Source: an uncultured Treponema sp. (GTDB lineage: Bacteria; Spirochaetota; Spirochaetia; Treponematales; Treponemataceae). From it: 31,257 nucleotides of DNA. The notes under the pieces were generated by a model. The model saw nothing but the letters and a program-made list of their open reading frames with translations, made no database searches and was not told the DNA's origin. The position numbers and the translations under genes were made by a program. Shown here piece after piece: positions 23,602 through 30,667 of the stretch (position 1 is the first letter of the stretch; the number at the start of each line of letters is the position of its first letter). The stretch is taken from NCBI GenBank assembly GCA_937877515.1, contig CALFIX010000054.1, positions 1 through 31,257 on the forward strand, read 5' to 3'.

Positions 23602-25263
23602 CTTTTGATTTTTTAAAAGCTCTAGAGCGTCCATGTAGCTCATTGGTTTTCCCCAAACAAAACCTTGTACAAAGTCACACTTGTGTTCACTTAGAAGATT
23701 AAGTTGCTTTTCTGTTTCTACACCTTCAGAAATAACTTCACAATTCATTACATGCCCCATATAAATTACAGAATCTATAAGGTCTCTGTTCATCTGATTG
23801 CTTTCTATGTTGTCTATGAGGCTCTTATCAATTTTTAACAGATTTATTGGAAGCTGCAAAAGCTGAGCAATAGAAGTATAACCTGTTCCAAAATCATCTA
23901 AAGCTATTTGAACCCCAAGCACACGAAGCATTTGAATGTTATTTATAGTTCTATTTAGTGATTCTGCAAGGGAATATTCTGTTATTTCTATTTCTAAACA
24001 GTTTGGAGGAAAATTTGTTTCTTCTAGAATTCTTTGTATGCGTTCTACAAAGTTTACACTAGAAATATTTTTTGCAGAAACATTTATAGAAAGTATAAAG
24101 GATTCATTGTAAGATTCTAAAACATCCTTAAACTCTTTCATTGCACGACGCAAAACATAATCATCAATTTTTAAAATAAGATTTGTTTTTTCTGCCGCGG
24201 GAATAAAATATGCAGGGCTTACAATAGAACCATCTGGTTTTCTGCATCTAATAAGTGTTTCAAAGCCTCTGAGTTTTTTTTCTTTAATTGTATACTGAGG
24301 CTGATACACTAGGTAAAACCAGTCATTTTCTATTGCCTGTTTTATTAAAAGTTCTGCTTCCTTCTGATGAACTTCATCGTTCCCCATTTCTTTTTCATAA
24401 AAACAATAACGGGAACCGCCAGACTTTTTTGCAAACGCTAAAGCTGTATCTGCATGCTTTACCAAATCTGCAGACTTAGAAGAATCTTCTGGATATTTTG
24501 CAAGCCCCAAAGAAAGCGTAATTTTACATGCGTGATCTGCAGAACCGCTGGAAATCATATTATCTGGAATAATAAATGTAATGCTTTCTATTTGCATTAT
24601 TTTTTTTATTTTTTCTTCCAGCTCTACAGTATTTTCAAAAATTACGGCAAATATAGCTCCAGTAATTTTAAAAATACCGCATTTTTCATCTAAGACTTGT
24701 GTTAAACGCTCTGAAACTTTTATAAGTATGTAATCTCCGGCTTGAATTCCGTATATGTCATTTAATTGTTTAAAATCTTCTATTTCCAAAAATGCTAAAA
24801 TAAAATTCTTTTTTAGCAAAGTTTTTGTTTCTAGCGTGGAAAGAAAATTTTTACGATTTTTAAGTCCTGTTATAAAATCAGTTTGGCTTGACCTATAACT
24901 TCTTCTATAAAAAATAAATACTACAACTATGGAAAGCAAAAAAGCTAATGCAGAAATTAAACCTGGTAATGGAGAAAGCGAATGTGATTTTATAATTCCA
25001 TAAACATTATTATTTATTACACCCCAAATAATTATAAGTGCAAGAATAAAGCCTACCTTACAGTCTATAAAGACCATGCAGACACATATTAACATAACAA
25101 ATGCTGAAAGCACACCTTGCAAACTTAATACAGGAATAGTAAACGAGCCAACACTTATGATTGGATTACGAAAAGAGGCAAGAACTGTTATATAACGAAT
25201 ACAAAGCAAACTCAAAATAGTACATAACGCTAAAAGTATTGCTTTTTGAATTTTCTTTTTCAT
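23596..25263 (-). CDS. Membrane c-di-GMP phosphodiesterase (degenerate GGDEF + intact EAL)
   Basis: A 555-residue protein. ATG 25263 is preferred to the GTG at 25284 because AGGAG lies 8 nt before it. Four hydrophobic segments occupy about residues 8-27, 43-66, 70-90 and 100-119. The GGDEF-like domain (~127-290) is inactive by sequence: metal Asp positions read LE160IE162DF and the signature loop reads TGAIF (201-205). The EAL domain (~300-555) keeps the catalytic set: E335TL, N394, E426-x2-E429, D456-D457 in DDFGTG, K478 in KIDKS, E513GVE516T and Q533G. It should hydrolyse c-di-GMP to pGpG. It lies 30 nt downstream of the nitroreductase gene on the same strand. Confidence 0.88.
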   Translation of the reverse strand: MKKKIQKAILLALCTILSLLCIRYITVLASFRNPIISVGSFTIPVLSLQGVLSAFVMLICVCMVFIDCKVGFILALIIIWGVINNNVYGIIKSHSLSPLPGLISALAFLLSIVVVFIFYRRSYRSSQTDFITGLKNRKNFLSTLETKTLLKKNFILAFLEIEDFKQLNDIYGIQAGDYILIKVSERLTQVLDEKCGIFKITGAIFAVIFENTVELEEKIKKIMQIESITFIIPDNMISSGSADHACKITLSLGLAKYPEDSSKSADLVKHADTALAFAKKSGGSRYCFYEKEMGNDEVHQKEAELLIKQAIENDWFYLVYQPQYTIKEKKLRGFETLIRCRKPDGSIVSPAYFIPAAEKTNLILKIDDYVLRRAMKEFKDVLESYNESFILSINVSAKNISSVNFVERIQRILEETNFPPNCLEIEITEYSLAESLNRTINNIQMLRVLGVQIALDDFGTGYTSIAQLLQLPINLLKIDKSLIDNIESNQMNRDLIDSVIYMGHVMNCEVISEGVETEKQLNLLSEHKCDFVQGFVWGKPMSYMDALELLKNQKL

Positions 25264-25293
25264 AAAAACACTCCTATCCCTCACCGCAAAATT

Positions 25294-25818
25294 TTAGAGG
25301 TAACTTACGGTCTCGCTTAGAGGCTTTCTGTCCGCATGTCTTGGTGACGGAGTTGAATCTGCTGCCTCATAGCCAATTGCTAAAAGACATACTAACTCGT
25401 AAGAAGCAATTTCTGGAAAAGCGTTATAAATATCTTGGGAGTCAAAACCTCTGGCCCATAAAGTTCCCAAGTTAAGCTCTGTTGCCTCCAGCATCATTTG
25501 AGTTGTAACTATAGAAGCATCAACTTCACCACCGTCATAATTTGGTATGCGGGTGTCGCCTGCATTTTTGTAGCTTAAGGTTTTATCGTAACATACCATA
25601 AGAACAACTGGTGCATTGTACGTCATTTTTGTAACATTTCTTACACGATTAAGAGACTCTTCACTTTGTAATACAAAAATCTTATGACTTTGACTATTTT
25701 TTGCAGTTGGTGCAAGACGGCCTGCTTCTAAAATTTTCTTTAGTTTTTCTGTTTCTACAGCCTTATCTGAGAATTTTCTAACTGAATATCTTTTTTGTGA
25801 AAGTTCCAAAAAATCCAT
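25294..25818 (-). CDS. Small nitroreductase-family flavoprotein
   Basis: A 174-residue FMN-dependent NAD(P)H oxidoreductase of the nitroreductase fold. The N-terminal FMN motif is SQKRYSVRKFSDKAVE, followed by LEAGRLAPTAKNSQSHKI, and the later glycine-containing turn ELNLGTLWARGFD. It is at the compact end of the family, as in anaerobes. The physiological substrate cannot be told. GAAGGAG precedes the start codon. It is the first gene of a likely two-gene unit with the EAL protein. Confidence 0.88.
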   Translation of the reverse strand: MDFLELSQKRYSVRKFSDKAVETEKLKKILEAGRLAPTAKNSQSHKIFVLQSEESLNRVRNVTKMTYNAPVVLMVCYDKTLSYKNAGDTRIPNYDGGEVDASIVTTQMMLEATELNLGTLWARGFDSQDIYNAFPEIASYELVCLLAIGYEAADSTPSPRHADRKPLSETVSYL

Positions 25819-25907
25819 GTTTGCTCCTTCTTTTTATTTTACTCCATTTTCGGCAATTTTCATAGAAGATTTTAACCTTAACACTTGTATTAAGAAGCTT
25901 CTTGTAC

Positions 25908-25958
25908 TTGACCTGCGAAAAGTTTAACAATATAATATGTTTCTGTAAAAAGAAACAT
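25908..25958 (+). promoter_or_regulatory. Sigma-70 promoter of trpB2 with palindrome at the start site
   Basis: -35 TTGACC (25908-25913), 17-bp spacer, -10 TATAAT (25931-25936). The inverted repeat ATGTTTC/GAAACAT (25937-25943 and 25952-25958) covers the expected transcription start near 25943, as an operator would. Unlike the leaderless genes, this one has a ~40-nt leader with AGGAG (25973-25977). Confidence 0.7.
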
Positions 25959-25983
25959 TTTTAAAATAATTCAGGAGACTTTG

Positions 25984-27354
25984 ATGTCAGAACAAAAAAT
26001 TCCTTACAAAATTTATCTTTCAGAAAACGAGCTTCCGGAGTCATGGTACAACATACGAGCAGATATGAAAAACAAGCCTGCTCCCCTCTTAAACCCAGAA
26101 ACAAAAAAGCCCTGCACAGAAGAAGATTTACGACACGTATTTTGTGATGAACTTGTTAAACAGGAGCTTAACGATAAAGACGCATACATTCCGATTCCTC
26201 ACGAAATTAGGGAATTTTATAAAATGTACCGCCCAGCCCCTCTTGTACGGGCCTACTGCCTAGAAAAAAAGCTTGGTACCCCTGCAAAAATTTATTACAA
26301 GTTTGAAGGTAACAACACAAGCGGAAGCCACAAATTAAACTCTGCAATTGCTCAGGCTTACTATGCTAAAAAACAGGGCTTACGTGGTGTTACAACAGAA
26401 ACAGGTGCTGGTCAGTGGGGAACAGCTCTTTCTATGGCATGCAGTTATTTTGATTTAGACTGCCAGGTTTACATGGTAAAAGTAAGCTATGAGCAAAAGC
26501 CTTTCCGCAGAGAAGTAATGCGTACTTACGGAGCCAAAGTAACACCAAGCCCAAGCGAAACTACAGAAGTTGGTAGAAAAATTTTAAAAGACCACCCGGG
26601 AACCGGCGGAAGCTTAGGCTGTGCAATCAGTGAGGCAGTTGAGGCTGCAACCAAACAGGAAGGCTACCGCTACGTTTTAGGAAGCGTATTGAACCAGGTG
26701 CTTTTACACCAGACAGTTATCGGTCTTGAAACAATGACTGCAATGGATAAGTACGGCATTAAACCAGATGTAATTATCGGATGTGCCGGAGGCGGTTCTA
26801 ACTTAGGAGGACTTATTTCTCCGTTCATGGGAAGAAAACTTCGTGGAGAAGCAGATTATAAGTTTATTGCCGTTGAACCTGCAAGCTGCCCGAGCCTGAC
26901 ACGCGGAAAATTTGTTTACGACTTCTGCGATACAGGACACGTTTGCCCGTTACAGAAAATGTACACGCTCGGAAGCAACTTTATACCTTCTCCAAACCAT
27001 GCGGGAGGTCTCCGCTACCACGGAATGAGTTCCATACTTTCTCAGCTTTATGATGACAAGCTTATGGAAGCTAGAAGTGTTGAGCAGACAGAAGTATTTA
27101 AGGCCGCTCAGGAATTTGCCCGCGTAGAAGGAATTTTACCAGCACCAGAATCTAGCCATGCTATTAAAGTTGCAATTGATGAAGCTTTAAAGTGTAAGGA
27201 AACTGGAGAAGAAAAAACAATTCTCTTTGGCTTAACAGGAACCGGTTACTTTGACATGTACGCTTACAAGGCATTTAACGACGGCACAATGAGCGACTAC
27301 ATTCCAACTGAAGACGATTTGGCAAAGGGATTTTCAGGTATTCCAAGCATTTAA
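25984..27354 (+). CDS. trpB: Tryptophan synthase beta chain, TrpB2 type
   Basis: A 456-residue PLP enzyme that condenses indole with serine to give tryptophan. The PLP lysine is K117 in GNNTSGSHK117LNSA, the catalytic glutamate is in TTE139TGAGQWG, and the phosphate-binding loop is CAGGGSNLGG. The long N-terminus (IYLSENELPESWYNIRADM) and overall length mark the TrpB2 subgroup, which often lacks a TrpA partner. No trpA or other trp gene is nearby, so indole salvage is a reasonable inference. I chose ATG 25984 because AGGAG is 6 nt upstream; TTG 25981 would be too close. The gene is monocistronic. Confidence 0.93.
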   Translation: MSEQKIPYKIYLSENELPESWYNIRADMKNKPAPLLNPETKKPCTEEDLRHVFCDELVKQELNDKDAYIPIPHEIREFYKMYRPAPLVRAYCLEKKLGTPAKIYYKFEGNNTSGSHKLNSAIAQAYYAKKQGLRGVTTETGAGQWGTALSMACSYFDLDCQVYMVKVSYEQKPFRREVMRTYGAKVTPSPSETTEVGRKILKDHPGTGGSLGCAISEAVEAATKQEGYRYVLGSVLNQVLLHQTVIGLETMTAMDKYGIKPDVIIGCAGGGSNLGGLISPFMGRKLRGEADYKFIAVEPASCPSLTRGKFVYDFCDTGHVCPLQKMYTLGSNFIPSPNHAGGLRYHGMSSILSQLYDDKLMEARSVEQTEVFKAAQEFARVEGILPAPESSHAIKVAIDEALKCKETGEEKTILFGLTGTGYFDMYAYKAFNDGTMSDYIPTEDDLAKGFSGIPSI

Positions 27355-27368
27355 TAGTGCATCCTTCT

Positions 27369-27396
27369 CACCAAGTTCTCTAACGGGAACTTGGTG
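27369..27396 (+). terminator. Hairpin after trpB2
   Basis: Perfect 10-bp stem CACCAAGTTC/GAACTTGGTG with an 8-nt loop, 14 nt after the stop codon. The position fits a terminator, but CAATTATT instead of a T-tract follows, so it may only stabilise the 3' end. Confidence 0.45.
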
Positions 27397-27439
27397 CAAT
27401 TATTACAGTAAACATATAACGCGACCTCCATGTCGCACT

Positions 27440-27500
27440 CTAAAAAAACGCAAAGCGGGGTGGCTGAGTGCATTCATTCTTTAACGTAAAGATTTAATCC
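27440..27500 (-). repeat. Partial relative of the intergenic repeat (copy D)
   Basis: On the minus strand TCTTTACGTTAAA (27492-27480) matches the start of copy A (3661-3672, 12 of 13), and GCCACCCCGCTTTGCG follows 18 nt later, recalling the GCCACC core of copies A and B. The GGCGTA end is absent. The rest of the 181-nt gap 27355-27535 holds only the trpB2 hairpin and a small GCGAC/GTCGC palindrome. Confidence 0.35.
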
Positions 27501-27535
27501 GCCCGTCTAAAAAAAGTACAGTCCTTAAAAATAAA

Positions 27536-28255
27536 TTATTCTCCAAGAGGGCGGTCAGTTTTAAATTCATGACGAATCACAAGATAAGACAAAACATCAA
27601 TTGCTATAACATAAACTAAAAAGTATGCAGAAAAATCTGTTTCTTTTGCAACTGGCGAAAGTAAAAAGTCATACACTCCATGAATTGCAACTGGAACTGC
27701 AACAGAAAAAATTAATGCAAGCACACAAAAGAAAATATTTCCTTTTAGGTCCCAATGTTTTGCACGTGCAAGATAATATCCCATAAACACGCCAAAGCTT
27801 GCATGACCTGGAATAGAAAAAATTGCCCGACCTATAGAAACACCTGTTCCATACGAAAGCACATACATTATGTTTTCCATTCCAGCAAATCCTAAAGATG
27901 CCGTTACTGCATAAACAACTCCATCGTATCGCCAGTCAAAATCTTTATGCTTCCAAATAAAAACCATAAACACAGCCCACTTTGTAAGTTCTTCTACAAG
28001 GGCTACACCAAAAATATTTTCTGCAAGTTCATATTGAACGGTATCTGCTCCGTAAGCATTATATAAAATAGTTTGCATTACGCGTTCTATAGGAATATCT
28101 ATAAAAGAAAATATTGCTCCTGCTATAAAAACTTTTGCAACAACGGCAATTGGTTCTCGTTCTGCTGAATCTTTTTTATAAACATAATGCAAAACCAAAA
28201 ACACTGGTAACAATGCCGGAACAAGTACAAAATAAAATAGTGCTCTAGAAATCAT
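27536..28255 (-). CDS. prsW: PrsW-family intramembrane protease
   Basis: A 239-residue polytopic membrane protein (about seven hydrophobic segments) of the PrsW/CPBP-related glutamic protease group. Signature residues are present: VALVE88E89LTK92WAVF, GFAGME127N128IMYV, and SIPGH151ASFGVFMGYYL. In Bacillus PrsW cleaves an anti-sigma factor; the target here is unknown and no anti-sigma gene other than flgM is in view. ATG 28255 lies 6 nt after a -10 box, so the mRNA is predicted to be leaderless. It is divergent from ribD. Confidence 0.82.
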   Translation of the reverse strand: MISRALFYFVLVPALLPVFLVLHYVYKKDSAEREPIAVVAKVFIAGAIFSFIDIPIERVMQTILYNAYGADTVQYELAENIFGVALVEELTKWAVFMVFIWKHKDFDWRYDGVVYAVTASLGFAGMENIMYVLSYGTGVSIGRAIFSIPGHASFGVFMGYYLARAKHWDLKGNIFFCVLALIFSVAVPVAIHGVYDFLLSPVAKETDFSAYFLVYVIAIDVLSYLVIRHEFKTDRPLGE

Positions 28256-28290
28256 ATTTTCATTATAATTCTAAAACCAAAGAGAGCCAA
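28256..28290 (-). promoter_or_regulatory. Leaderless promoter of prsW
   Basis: Minus strand: -35 TTGGCT (28290-28285), 17-bp spacer, -10 TATAAT (28267-28262), then 6 nt to ATG 28255. No Shine-Dalgarno is present. Confidence 0.65.
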
Positions 28291-28315
28291 GCATTTTTTA
28301 ATACAGCTTTTAAGA

Positions 28316-28351
28316 TTGACAATGCAATTCTAAAAAAATAAACTACTTTTC
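28316..28351 (+). promoter_or_regulatory. Leaderless promoter of ribD
   Basis: -35 TTGACA (consensus, 28316-28321), 17-bp spacer, -10 TAAACT (28339-28344), then 7 nt to ATG 28352. No Shine-Dalgarno is present. Confidence 0.65.
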
Positions 28352-30667
28352 ATGAGTCAAGATGAATCTTTTATGAGAAGGGCTATCGCTCTTGCAAAAA
28401 ACGGTGAAGGTAAGACAAACCCGAATCCTTTAGTGGGAGCGGTAATTGTAAAAGACGGAAAAATTATTGGCGAAGGTTTCCACACAAAATACGGAGAACT
28501 TCACGCAGAACGAGAAGCAATAAACGACTGCAAAAAAAGAGGAAACTCTACAGAGGGAAGCACACTGTACGTTACGCTTGAGCCTTGCTCTCACTACGGA
28601 AAACAGCCTCCTTGCACAGAAGCCGTTTTAAATGCAGGCATAAAAAAAGTGTTTGTCGGTTCAAGAGACCCAAACCCGCTTGTTCACGGAAAAGGTGTTG
28701 AATTTTTAAGGGCGCATAACATTTGTGTTACAGAAGATTTTTTAAAAGATGAATGTGACGCCTTAAACAAAATATTCTTTCACTTTATTACAGCAAAAAC
28801 CCCCTACGTTGCTTTAAAATATGCAATGACTTTAGACGGGGCAATTGCAACTAAAACAGGTGAGTCAAAGTGGATTACAAACGAAAAAAGCCGCGAGTAT
28901 GTTCACTTATTACGAAATAAATATTCAAGCATTCTTGTAGGAGTTAACACGGTATTAAAAGATGACCCGCTTTTAACAAGCCGAGTTAAAGATAAAGAAA
29001 CTCGAAATCCTGTTCGCATAATTTGTGACTCATCTTTAAAAATTCCAGTTGAAAGTAAAATCGTGCAGACTGCAGGCAAAGTAAAAACTATAGTCGCTTC
29101 ATCTGAATGTTTTTCTGAGGATAAAAAATTTCTTGAAAAGAAAAAAACTTTAGAGAGCTTGGGAGTTGAAGTTTTAGTTCTCGAAGGAACTTCAGAAAAT
29201 TCTAGTGCGCCTCACAAAATAAATTTATCTTGCCTTACAAAAGAACTTGGTAAAAAAAACATAGACAGCGTACTTGTAGAAGGCGGTGCTGAAATAAATG
29301 CCGCAATGCTAGAAGAAAATCTTGTAAACAAAGTGTATGCTTTTGTTGCTCCAAAAATTTTTGGCGGAAACACAAAGAGGCCTATTGGCGGAAGCGGAAT
29401 TGAGTTTTTAAGTGATGCAAAAGAATTTTCTTTAAACGTTGCGGATTTTTTAGGCGGAACTTTTGTTCCTCTTGATGAAGAAAACAAAATTTACAGAATA
29501 GTTTTAGAGGATAAAAAAAATTATCTTGATATAACAAATCCGACAGAAAATTCTTTGGAAAAAGACATTTACCGCAGAGATTTGAGAGTAAATGCAATAG
29601 CGGTAAATATTAAAACAGGCGAAATTTTTGACCCGACAGAGGGCTTAAAAGATTTTGGAAACAAAGTTTTAAACGGAATAAGAGAAGATAACTTTACTGA
29701 CGACCCATTGAGATTACTGCGTATTTTCAGATTTCATTCAACTTTGGGGTTTGAAATTTCGGATAACTTAACAGATATTGCCAAAAAACATGCACAACTT
29801 ATAAATAAACCTGCAAAAGAGCGTATTGAATACGAACTTATGAAACTTTTTGATGGAAAATATTCTGATAGTGCGCTTTTAAAAATGGATGCGTGCGGAA
29901 TTTTAGAATTAATTTTTCCTTTTGTGAAGGAATTAAAACAAGTTCCGCCAAATGCGCATCATCATCTGGATTTATTTCATCATAGCATTGAAACAGTCAG
30001 ACAGATTGAACTTTTATACTCTCAAAGTCTGCCTGAAGTTAAAGAGCATCTTGATAAAGTTGATTTTGGCGGATTTTCAAGACTTGCCCACTTAAAATTA
30101 TCTGCATTCATGCACGATATCGGCAAGTTTTCAACATGGTTTATTGAGGAAGATACAGGTCGTCACAGGTTTTACAAGCATGATGATGTCGGTTCAAAAA
30201 TGGCACCTGAAATTTTGAAAAAACTTATGTTTTCAAATAAACAGATAAAATATGTTCAAAAAATGATTAAAAACCACATGTACGCAACAATGGTTGTTTG
30301 TTCACCCGAATTATCAGACAAAATTATGATGCGTTATGTACGCAAGATGGAAGACGACGCTATAGATGCCATAATAATAGGCAAAGCAGACAGACTATCA
30401 GCTTTGGGACCTGAAATAACGGAAGAAATGGTCAAAGAAAACCTGACTATGCTTGATAAACTTTTAAAATTCTATCTTGACAGCCTTGAAACACTCAAAC
30501 CGCTGCCAAAACTACTAGACGGCAACGAAATTATGGAAATTTTGAATATTAAACCATCTCCACAGTTAGGCAAAATTTTAAACGAACTGCACGAAGCACA
30601 ATTAAACGGGGATATTACAACAAAAGAAGAAGCAATTGATTTTATAACAAAATTAAACCAAAGATAA
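28352..30667 (+). CDS. ribD: RibD deaminase-reductase running in frame into a truncated CCA-adding enzyme
   Basis: A 771-codon frame with two unrelated parts. Residues 1-~388 are a full-length RibD, which deaminates then reduces the pyrimidine intermediate of riboflavin synthesis. The zinc deaminase site is H51AE53 with PC79SHYGKQPPC88. The reductase part begins YVALKYAMTLDGAIATKTGESKWIT and ends at KIYRIVLED, where RibD normally stops. Residues ~391-771 match a tRNA nucleotidyltransferase from the RRDLRVNAIA block to the C-terminal HD domain, without the GGxVRD and DxD catalytic N-terminus. No known reason exists for this fusion. I read it as an assembly join or recombination scar; only the RibD half is trusted as native. 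Confidence 0.8.
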   Translation: MSQDESFMRRAIALAKNGEGKTNPNPLVGAVIVKDGKIIGEGFHTKYGELHAEREAINDCKKRGNSTEGSTLYVTLEPCSHYGKQPPCTEAVLNAGIKKVFVGSRDPNPLVHGKGVEFLRAHNICVTEDFLKDECDALNKIFFHFITAKTPYVALKYAMTLDGAIATKTGESKWITNEKSREYVHLLRNKYSSILVGVNTVLKDDPLLTSRVKDKETRNPVRIICDSSLKIPVESKIVQTAGKVKTIVASSECFSEDKKFLEKKKTLESLGVEVLVLEGTSENSSAPHKINLSCLTKELGKKNIDSVLVEGGAEINAAMLEENLVNKVYAFVAPKIFGGNTKRPIGGSGIEFLSDAKEFSLNVADFLGGTFVPLDEENKIYRIVLEDKKNYLDITNPTENSLEKDIYRRDLRVNAIAVNIKTGEIFDPTEGLKDFGNKVLNGIREDNFTDDPLRLLRIFRFHSTLGFEISDNLTDIAKKHAQLINKPAKERIEYELMKLFDGKYSDSALLKMDACGILELIFPFVKELKQVPPNAHHHLDLFHHSIETVRQIELLYSQSLPEVKEHLDKVDFGGFSRLAHLKLSAFMHDIGKFSTWFIEEDTGRHRFYKHDDVGSKMAPEILKKLMFSNKQIKYVQKMIKNHMYATMVVCSPELSDKIMMRYVRKMEDDAIDAIIIGKADRLSALGPEITEEMVKENLTMLDKLLKFYLDSLETLKPLPKLLDGNEIMEILNIKPSPQLGKILNELHEAQLNGDITTKEEAIDFITKLNQR
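29510..29524. other. Putative chimeric junction
   Basis: An A-rich run (GATAAAAAAAATTAT) separates the last residues expected of RibD from the interior of a CCA-adding enzyme. Protein family, expected gene end and codon habits all change here, while the reading frame stays open by chance. Confidence 0.65.
29522..30667 (+). pseudogene. 5'-truncated CCA-adding enzyme / tRNA nucleotidyltransferase with HD domain
   Basis: About 381 codons covering the neck, body and tail plus HD domain of a class II CCA-adding enzyme: SLEKDIYRRDLRVNAIAVN, IFDPTEGLKDFGNKVLNGI, DDPLRLLRIFRFHSTLGFEI, KERIEYELMKL, then H-rich NAHHHLDLFHHS and FMHDIGKFSTW...HRFYKHDD of an HD phosphohydrolase. The ~110-130 N-terminal residues with the nucleotidyltransferase signature are missing, so as it stands it could not add CCA. 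In its source genome it is presumably a complete gene. It converges with the TPR gene and overlaps it by 15 bp. Confidence 0.72.

Noticed and set aside
27452..27480. tRNA-like string GCGGGGTGGCTGAGTGC
   Set aside because: It resembles the acceptor/D-arm start of a Ser or Leu tRNA, but no anticodon stem, T-arm (GTTCRA) or matching 3' acceptor strand follows.
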